Source: Clostridiales bacterium
GTDB lineage: Bacteria > Bacillota > Clostridia > Christensenellales > Aristaeellaceae
Direction of reading: 5' to 3'
NCBI GenBank assembly: GCA_004556985.1
Contig: SFFC01000080.1
Location: forward strand, 1 to 9,956
Length of the DNA: 9,956 nt
Shown: in pieces, positions 5,157 to 9,956 of the stretch
Layout: each line of letters opens with the position of its first letter
Numbering within the stretch: position 1 is the first letter of the stretch
Notes under the pieces: model-generated
Databases searched by the model: none
What the model saw: only the letters and a program-made list of their open reading frames with translations
Told to the model about the DNA's origin: nothing
Program-made: the position numbers and the translations under genes

Positions 5157-6485
5157 ATGAACAAGGATCTGACAGTCGGAAAGCCGCAAACCGTCCTTTG
5201 GCAGTTTTCCCTGCCGCTGCTGGGGAGCGTCCTCTTTCAGCAGCTCTACAACATCGCCGACAGCTTTGTCGCCGGCAAATTCATCGGAGAGAACGCGCTG
5301 GCCGCCGTCGGCAACGCCTATGAGATCACGCTGATCTTCATCGCCTTCGCGTTCGGCAGCAACATCGGCTGCTCGGTCATCATCTCCCGCCTTTTCGGCG
5401 CGCAGAAGTTCGCCGACCTCAAGACCGCCGTCTCGACGACGTTTTTTTCCGTCGCCGCGCTCTGCGCTGCGCTGATGGTGGGCGGCCTGCTGCTGTGCCG
5501 GCCGATGCTCGCGCTGATCAACACGCCACAGGCGCTGATGGCCGACTGCCGGCTCTACCTGAACATCTATCTGCTCGGCCTGCCGTTCCTCTTCTATTAT
5601 AACGTCTCGACCGGCATCTTCTCGGCGATGGGCGATTCCCGAACGCCCTTCCTCTTCCTTGCCGCCTCCTCGACGAGCAACATCCTCGTGGATATCCTCT
5701 TCGTCAAGGCGTTCTCGATGGGCGTCGCCGGCGTCGCCTGGGCGACCTTCCTGTGCCAGGGCGTCAGCGCCGTGCTCGCCATGCTCGCGCTGCGCAGGCG
5801 GCTGCGCACAATTCCGCACGAGGGCAGCCCCCGCCTCTTCTCCCTGTCGATCCTCAAAAACATCGTCTCCATCGCGCTGCCCAGCACGCTCCAGCAGAGC
5901 TTTGTCTCCGTCGGAAACATCATCATCCAATCCGTCATCAACGGCTACGGCCCCAGCGTCATCGCGGGCTATTCCGCCGCCATCAAGCTCAACAACCTCG
6001 TCATCACCAGCCTGACCCAGCTGGGCAACGGCATGAGCAACTACACCTCCCAGAATATCGGCGCGAACAAGCCCGAGCGCATCGCCCCCGGCTTCCGCGC
6101 CGGCATCCAGATGGTCTACCTCGTGCTCGTCCCCGTTCTGCTGCTCTATGTCGGCTTCCCGGCCCTCCCTGTCAGCGTGTTCATGGACGGCGCGGGCAGC
6201 GGCGCCATGCAGACCGGCATCCAGTTCCTGCGCATCGTCGCGCCGTTCTATCTCGTCGTCTGCGTCAAGCTGATCGCCGACGGCGTCCTGCGCGGCGCCG
6301 GACTGATGCGCGAGTTCATGATTTCGACGTTCTCGGATCTGCTGCTGCGCGTCGGGCTGTGTATCGTGTTCTCTTCGCTCTTTGGCGTCGTCGGCATCTG
6401 GTGCTCCTGGCCCGTCGGCTGGGCCATCGGCACGGCGATGAGCTGCCTCTTCTATCGCCGCTACCGCAGGTCTCTCTCCTGCTGA
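5157..6485 (+). CDS. MATE-family multidrug/toxin efflux transporter
   Basis: This 442-aa integral membrane protein has the usual MATE length and about twelve hydrophobic segments. The N-terminal half has the family hallmark PLLGSVLFQQLYNIADSFVAG (20-40, written here only as a motif with D35 in TM1), followed by GENALAAVG. The second half repeats the pattern (PSTLQQSFVSVGN, about 242-254), showing the internal pseudo-twofold symmetry. QNIGANKPER (about 299-308) is a typical cytoplasmic loop. MATE proteins expel drugs, toxins or metabolites in exchange for Na+ or H+; the substrate cannot be read here. The start at 5157 has AGGAGG 7 nt upstream. It is a single-gene unit with its own promoter and terminator, divergent from the ribonuclease operon. 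The nearby MarR gene lies beyond the terminator, so a regulatory link is possible but not shown. Confidence 0.93.
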   Translation: MNKDLTVGKPQTVLWQFSLPLLGSVLFQQLYNIADSFVAGKFIGENALAAVGNAYEITLIFIAFAFGSNIGCSVIISRLFGAQKFADLKTAVSTTFFSVAALCAALMVGGLLLCRPMLALINTPQALMADCRLYLNIYLLGLPFLFYYNVSTGIFSAMGDSRTPFLFLAASSTSNILVDILFVKAFSMGVAGVAWATFLCQGVSAVLAMLALRRRLRTIPHEGSPRLFSLSILKNIVSIALPSTLQQSFVSVGNIIIQSVINGYGPSVIAGYSAAIKLNNLVITSLTQLGNGMSNYTSQNIGANKPERIAPGFRAGIQMVYLVLVPVLLLYVGFPALPVSVFMDGAGSGAMQTGIQFLRIVAPFYLVVCVKLIADGVLRGAGLMREFMISTFSDLLLRVGLCIVFSSLFGVVGIWCSWPVGWAIGTAMSCLFYRRYRRSLSC

Positions 6486-6503
6486 AACAGCATGTCAGCC
6501 TTT

Positions 6504-6536
6504 GGGCCTCCTCCCCTCCGGGAGCGGGGCCCTTTT
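6504..6536 (+). terminator. Intrinsic terminator after the MATE gene
   Basis: The left arm GGGCCTCCTCCC (6504-6515) pairs with GGGAG and GGGGCCC (6520-6532) as a 12-bp stem with one bulged C and one T·G pair. The loop is CTCC and TTTT (6533-6536) follows. It lies 18 nt after the stop codon and separates the transporter from the MarR operon. Confidence 0.88.
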
Positions 6537-6609
6537 CTGCATTCTGCATGGCAAAGCACAGCGTTTTCCGTATCTTCTCCCGAAATTGGCCCCTCCCGCC
6601 TTCGTTTTA

Positions 6610-6638
6610 TTGACAGCTCAACAATTTTGCGGTATGAT
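6610..6638 (+). promoter_or_regulatory. Promoter of the MarR-ADH-ALDH operon
   Basis: A perfect TTGACA (6610-6615) and TATGAT (6633-6638) are 17 bp apart, with predicted transcription start near 6645. The -35 lies within the small inverted repeat TTGA-CAGC-TCAA (6610-6621), which could be an operator for the MarR protein encoded just downstream. That idea rests on position only. Confidence 0.85.
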
Positions 6639-6645
6639 ATCGGGG

Positions 6646-6697
6646 TTGTATGATGCAGGGAGGGTTTTGTATGATGCAGGGAGGGTTTTGTATGATG
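6646..6697 (+). repeat. 21-bp tandem repeat duplicating ribosome binding site and start codon
   Basis: Two perfect 21-bp copies (6646-6666 and 6667-6687) are followed by the first ten bases of a third copy (6688-6697). Each unit contains TTGTATGATG and then AGGGAGGG. Each full copy thus offers a ribosome binding site placed 7 nt before the ATG of the next copy. The unit is a multiple of three, so all ATGs (6650, 6671, 6692) are in frame with the MarR gene, and the extra copies would encode MMQGGFC units. Confidence 0.95.
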
Positions 6698-7171
6698 GAT
6701 ATCGATCGCTTTCTCCACTTTGAGGCCATGATCGGCAGTGCAGCCAAGTCCATCCAGCGGCTCAAGGCCCTGCGGATGGATGCGTTTCATCTCTCCGCCG
6801 CGCATACGAGCTGCCTGACCGCCCTCCTGCGCGCCATGCCGGCAGGCCTCACGCAGACCGAGCTGCGCCGCAGCCTGGGCATGGACCGCGCGCAGGTTTC
6901 CCGCGTGCTCTCCGGCCTGTGCGAGCGCGGCTATGTCTGCGGCGACGGCTCCGGCTATAGGCGCCCCTACCGCCTGACAGAGAATGGCCTTCAGGTCTCC
7001 CAGGAGATCGACAGCATCATCCGCGAGGTGCTCGGCTATGTCTCCGGCAGCATTCCGCCCGGCGAAATCGAGCGCTTCTATCAAACCTTTTCCATCATCA
7101 CGGAGAACCTCTCGCGGGCCGTCGCGGTCTACGGGGACTCCCCCGAATCCAGCGAGGAACAACAGTCATGA
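6692..7171 (+). CDS. MarR-family winged-helix transcriptional regulator
   Basis: This is a 159-aa dimeric DNA-binding regulator of normal MarR length. Helical ends flank the winged helix: GLTQTELRRSLGMDRAQVSR (about 52-71) is the helix-turn-helix with its recognition helix, followed by LCERGYV and a wing with RRPYRLTENG (about 90-99). Such proteins usually repress their own operon and release DNA when a small molecule binds. The start at 6692 has GGAGG 7 nt upstream. An adjacent ATG at 6695 is equally in frame, and upstream ATGs at 6671 and 6650 in the tandem repeat would add 7 or 14 residues. The stop overlaps the next start (ATGA), so it is translationally coupled to the alcohol dehydrogenase. 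A plausible ligand is the alcohol or aldehyde handled by the operon, which is inference. Confidence 0.9.
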   Translation: MMDIDRFLHFEAMIGSAAKSIQRLKALRMDAFHLSAAHTSCLTALLRAMPAGLTQTELRRSLGMDRAQVSRVLSGLCERGYVCGDGSGYRRPYRLTENGLQVSQEIDSIIREVLGYVSGSIPPGEIERFYQTFSIITENLSRAVAVYGDSPESSEEQQS

Positions 7172-8370
7172 AACCGATTCAGCGCCTTTCCTGCCGCGCG
7201 GTGCAGCTCGTCTTCCGCGCGGCGCTGCCCTTTCTGCCCTACAGCCAGCCAAAGCTGCTGACCCATCTTGGAGAGATACCCCCGCTGCTGGCGCACAAGA
7301 AGATCGCCTCCGTTCTGCTCGTCGCGGACGGCACGGTGCGCGATCTCGGCCTGACTGCGCCGCTTGAACAGGCGCTTGCCGATGCCGGCATCGCCTGCGC
7401 CGTCTATGAGCAGCGCCGGCCTAATCCGACCATCGACAATGTCGAGGCCGCCCGCGAGGTCTATCTCTCCGCCAAGGCCGGCGCGATCATCGCCGTGGGC
7501 GGCGGCTCCGCGATGGACTGCGCAAAGGTCGCCGGCGCGCGCATCGCCCGCCCGCGCAAGAGCGTGCAGAGGATGCGCGGCCTGCTGCGCGTCACCTGGC
7601 CGACGCCGCTGCTCATCGCCGCGCCGACCACCGCCGGCACCGGCAGTGAGACGACCCTTGCCGCCGTCATCACCGATGAGCGCGCCAAACACAAGTATCC
7701 GATCAACGACTTCGCGCTCATCCCGAATGTCGCCGTGCTCGACGCGGAGCTGACGCTCGGCCTGCCGCCGTTTGTCACGGCGACGACGGGCCTGGACGCG
7801 CTGACCCACGCCGTGGAGGCGTACATCGGCCGCTCCACCAACGCGCTGACCCGCCGCATGGCCGAGGAGGCCGTGGAGACTATCGCTCGCTGTCTGCGCC
7901 GCGCCGTCAAAAATGGCCGGGATCTCGACGCCCGCCAGGGCATGCTGCGCGCGGCCTATTGTGCGGGCATCGCCTTCTCGCGCTCCTACGTCGGCTATGT
8001 CCATGGCATCGCCCATTCCCTCGGCGGCCAGTACGGCATCGCGCACGGGCTCGCGAACGCGGTCATCCTGCCGCATGTGCTGCGCCGCTACGGCACAGCC
8101 TGCGAGAGGAAGCTCGCCCATCTGGCGCACGTCGCCTCTGTCGCGCAGGCGCAGACACCGGACGCCGAGGCTGCCGAAGCCTTCATCCGCTGGATTGAGG
8201 CCATGAACCACGACTTTGGCCTGCCCACGACGTTCCCCCAGATCGTTCGCGAGGATATTCCCCGCATGGCCCGCCATGCCGCGCAGGAGTCCAACCCGCT
8301 GTATCCCGTGCCGCTGCTGCTTGACCGGCACGAGCTTGAACCGCTCTACCTTGAGCTGATGGAGGCCTGA
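7168..8370 (+). CDS. Iron-dependent (group III) alcohol dehydrogenase
   Basis: This 400-aa protein has the length and motifs of the Fe-ADH family. The NAD(P)-binding loop is GGGSAMDCAK (from about 111) and TTAGTGSE follows. All four metal ligands known from FucO are in place with the right spacing: D210 and H214 in GLDALTHAVEAY, H279 in YVHGIAHSLGG, and H293 in IAHGLANAVILPH. It should interconvert an alcohol and its aldehyde with NAD(P)H. The first 35 or so residues form an amphipathic, hydrophobic extension (AVQLVFRAALPFLP) before the usual fold, which might aid membrane contact or long-chain substrates. Its ATG overlaps the MarR stop by 4 nt with GAGGA 9 nt upstream. The ALDH gene begins 1 nt after its stop. 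Substrate cannot be told from sequence alone. Confidence 0.94.
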   Translation: MKPIQRLSCRAVQLVFRAALPFLPYSQPKLLTHLGEIPPLLAHKKIASVLLVADGTVRDLGLTAPLEQALADAGIACAVYEQRRPNPTIDNVEAAREVYLSAKAGAIIAVGGGSAMDCAKVAGARIARPRKSVQRMRGLLRVTWPTPLLIAAPTTAGTGSETTLAAVITDERAKHKYPINDFALIPNVAVLDAELTLGLPPFVTATTGLDALTHAVEAYIGRSTNALTRRMAEEAVETIARCLRRAVKNGRDLDARQGMLRAAYCAGIAFSRSYVGYVHGIAHSLGGQYGIAHGLANAVILPHVLRRYGTACERKLAHLAHVASVAQAQTPDAEAAEAFIRWIEAMNHDFGLPTTFPQIVREDIPRMARHAAQESNPLYPVPLLLDRHELEPLYLELMEA

Positions 8371-8371
8371 C

Positions 8372-9739
8372 ATGGAGATCGAAACCCTCGTCGCCCGCCA
8401 GCGCGCCTTTTTTACGCAGAACACGACGCTGCCCCTCGAATTCCGCCGCGAGGCGCTTGACCGGCTCGAGCGCGCCATCGTGCAGCGCGAAGGCGAAATC
8501 AACGACGCCCTGCGCGCGGATCTCGGCAAATCCGCCTCGGAGAGTTACATGTCCGAGGTCGGCATGACGCTTTCCGAGCTGCGCTTCATGCGCGGCCATC
8601 TGCGCGCCTTCGCGCGCAAGCGCCGCGTGCTGACGCCGCTGGCCCAATTCCACGCCAGCAGCTACACCGTCCGCGACCCCTATGGCGTCGTGCTGATCAT
8701 GTCGCCCTGGAATTATCCCTTCATGCTGACAATGGAGCCGCTCGTCGGCGCGCTCGCCGCGGGCAACTGCTGCGTCGTCAAGCCCTCCGCCTATGCGCCC
8801 GCGACCTCCGCCATCATTGGCAAGCTGATTGCGGACTGCTTCCCGCCGGAGCACGTCTGCGTCGTCGAGGGCGGCCGCGCGGAAAACCAGGCGCTGCTCC
8901 ATCAGACGTTTGACTACATCTTCTTCACCGGCGGCGTGACCGTCGGCCGCGAGGTCATGCGCTGCGCCAGCGAGCATCTGACGCCCATGACGCTCGAGCT
9001 GGGCGGCAAGAGCCCCTGCATCGTCGATTCGACGGCCAAGATCAAGCTTGCCGCGCGCCGGATCGCCTTCGGCAAGCTGCTCAACTGCGGCCAGACCTGC
9101 GTCGCGCCGGACTATCTGCTGGCCGACCGGCGCATCGCAAACGAGCTGATCGCCTGCCTCAGCCGCGAACTTGAGCGAATGGCGCCGGACGCGCTTCACA
9201 ACGACAGCTATGTTCATATGGTGAACCGCAAGCACTTTGACCGCGTCATGGGGCTGATCGATCCTGAAAAGGCCGTCCTTGGCGGCCATGGCGACGCGCA
9301 GACGCTGCGCATCGAGCCGACGATCCTGCGCGGCGTCAGCACGGAGGATCCTGTCATGCAGGAGGAAATCTTCGGCCCCGTGCTGCCCGTGCTCACCTAC
9401 GACACGCTCGACGAGGCCATCGCCTTCGTGCGCAGCCGGCCGCATCCGCTGGCGCTCTATTTCTTCTCCGAGGACAAGGCCGCGCAGCGGCGCATCCTGC
9501 ACGAAACGGCATTCGGCGGCGGCTGCATCAACGACACGATCATTCATCTCGCGACGAGCCGCATGGGCTTTGGCGGCGTTGGCCAGAGCGGCATGGGCAG
9601 CTACCACGGCAAGAAGAGCTTTGACACCTTCAGCCATGAGAAGAGCATTGTCGACAAAAAAACCTGGATGGATATGCCCGTGCGCTATATGCCCTACTCG
9701 AAGCTCAAGGATGGTCTGCTGCGCATCTTCCTGCGATAA
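8372..9739 (+). CDS. Aldehyde dehydrogenase, ALDH3-type
   Basis: This 455-aa cytoplasmic or membrane-associated enzyme oxidises an aldehyde to the acid with NAD(P)+. Its length and landmarks match ALDH class 3. SPWNYP has N114, FTGGVTVGR marks the cofactor loop, LELGGKSP has general base E209, NCGQTCVAPDY has nucleophile C243, EEIFGPVLPV lies near 330-340, and a GFGGVGQSGMGSYHGKKSF segment lies near 410. N114, E209 and C243 carry the same numbers as in mammalian ALDH3A1, so there are no gaps up to the active site. The C-terminal RYMPYSKLKDGLLRIFLR is a basic-hydrophobic tail like those of family-3 enzymes that handle fatty aldehydes at membranes. The start has GGAGG 6 nt upstream, inside the end of the ADH gene. 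It ends the operon; together the two enzymes could carry an alcohol to its carboxylate. Confidence 0.95.
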   Translation: MEIETLVARQRAFFTQNTTLPLEFRREALDRLERAIVQREGEINDALRADLGKSASESYMSEVGMTLSELRFMRGHLRAFARKRRVLTPLAQFHASSYTVRDPYGVVLIMSPWNYPFMLTMEPLVGALAAGNCCVVKPSAYAPATSAIIGKLIADCFPPEHVCVVEGGRAENQALLHQTFDYIFFTGGVTVGREVMRCASEHLTPMTLELGGKSPCIVDSTAKIKLAARRIAFGKLLNCGQTCVAPDYLLADRRIANELIACLSRELERMAPDALHNDSYVHMVNRKHFDRVMGLIDPEKAVLGGHGDAQTLRIEPTILRGVSTEDPVMQEEIFGPVLPVLTYDTLDEAIAFVRSRPHPLALYFFSEDKAAQRRILHETAFGGGCINDTIIHLATSRMGFGGVGQSGMGSYHGKKSFDTFSHEKSIVDKKTWMDMPVRYMPYSKLKDGLLRIFLR

Positions 9740-9956
9740 TTCTGCTTTGCATCCAAACCCGACTATATGGAATGAATCCCGTTTCAATCGTAGGATGCTT
9801 CGCATCCTGCTCTGAAACTACTTTCTTTTCGATTTCTATGGCTACGTTGGGCTGCCGCCCAAACCTGCCTGAGGGATTTCATCCCTCAGACTCCCTTCTT
9901 CGCTTCGCGCCTATCGCTATTTCTATCTGAGAGTATAAGCAGCACCGGCCGGGAAA
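9740..9956. other. Hairpin-rich non-coding tail downstream of the ALDH gene
   Basis: No gene is supported in these 217 bp. Three hairpins stand out. GTTTCA (9781-9786) pairs with TGAAAC (9813-9818) around AGGATGC-TTC-GCATCCT (9792-9808). TTGGGC-TGCC-GCCCAA spans 9847-9862. CTGAGGGAT-TTC-ATCCCTCAG spans 9869-9889. The first is followed by a T-rich but interrupted stretch and may end the ADH-ALDH transcript. The TTC-loop palindromes resemble short repetitive intergenic elements, but no second copy is in the window. Confidence 0.6.

Noticed and set aside
4947..5930. Minus-strand reading frame of 327 codons across the MATE gene start
   Set aside because: Charged low-complexity translation opposite a clear membrane protein; it also crosses both divergent promoters.
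7129..8529. Minus-strand reading frame of 466 codons opposite the ADH gene
   Set aside because: Same cause; its Arg/Gly/Ala-rich translation mirrors the codon bias of the real gene.
8183..9805. Long minus-strand reading frame of 540 codons opposite the ADH and ALDH genes
   Set aside because: It is antisense to two well-supported enzymes. High GC with strong third-position bias opens long false frames; the translation has no recognisable domain and no ribosome binding site was seen.
9740..9956. CRISPR-like array
   Set aside because: The hairpins are different sequences at irregular spacing with no repeated unit.

Overview
The window is a stretch of chromosome from a GC-rich Firmicute, most likely a gut-type member of the Clostridia. 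The evidence is AGGAGG-type ribosome binding sites before almost every gene, sigma-A promoters with 17-bp spacers, tRNA genes with encoded CCA ends, a MATE transporter and barnase/barstar genes of Firmicute type, and strongly G/C-ending codons. The genus cannot be fixed from this sequence.

Layout, left to right. (1) A minus-strand tRNA cluster: tRNA-Gln(CUG) followed by the 5' end of what looks like tRNA-Glu, cut by the window edge. Its near-consensus promoter overlaps the stop codon of the gene upstream. (2) A minus-strand two-gene operon: a small PD-(D/E)XK-type nuclease followed by an SNF2-family helicase/translocase, with its own promoter. (3) Divergently, on the plus strand, a secreted or envelope protein with an Ig-like domain, a Ser-rich linker, an SH3-like domain and a YkuD (L,D-transpeptidase) domain whose active-site motif is atypical. 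(4) A minus-strand operon of a secreted barnase-family ribonuclease and its barstar inhibitor, with its own terminator. (5) Divergently, on the plus strand, a MATE efflux pump behind a roughly 140-nt leader. (6) A plus-strand operon of a MarR regulator, an iron-dependent alcohol dehydrogenase and an ALDH3-type aldehyde dehydrogenase. (7) About 215 bp of hairpin-rich non-coding DNA.

How the parts work together. The ribonuclease and barstar form a toxin/immunity pair: the enzyme carries an export signal and the inhibitor stays in the cytoplasm. The MarR-ADH-ALDH genes overlap or nearly touch, which suggests regulated interconversion or detoxification of an alcohol and aldehyde up to the carboxylic acid. 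The nuclease and helicase are probably one DNA-processing module. Such pairs are familiar from phage replication regions, but here no phage genes are visible, so a domesticated or defence role is possible.

The best candidates for something undescribed are the nuclease-helicase pair, the divergent YkuD active site, and the tandem repeat that duplicates the ribosome binding site and start codon of the MarR gene. All functional statements come from reading motifs by eye; no database search was run.
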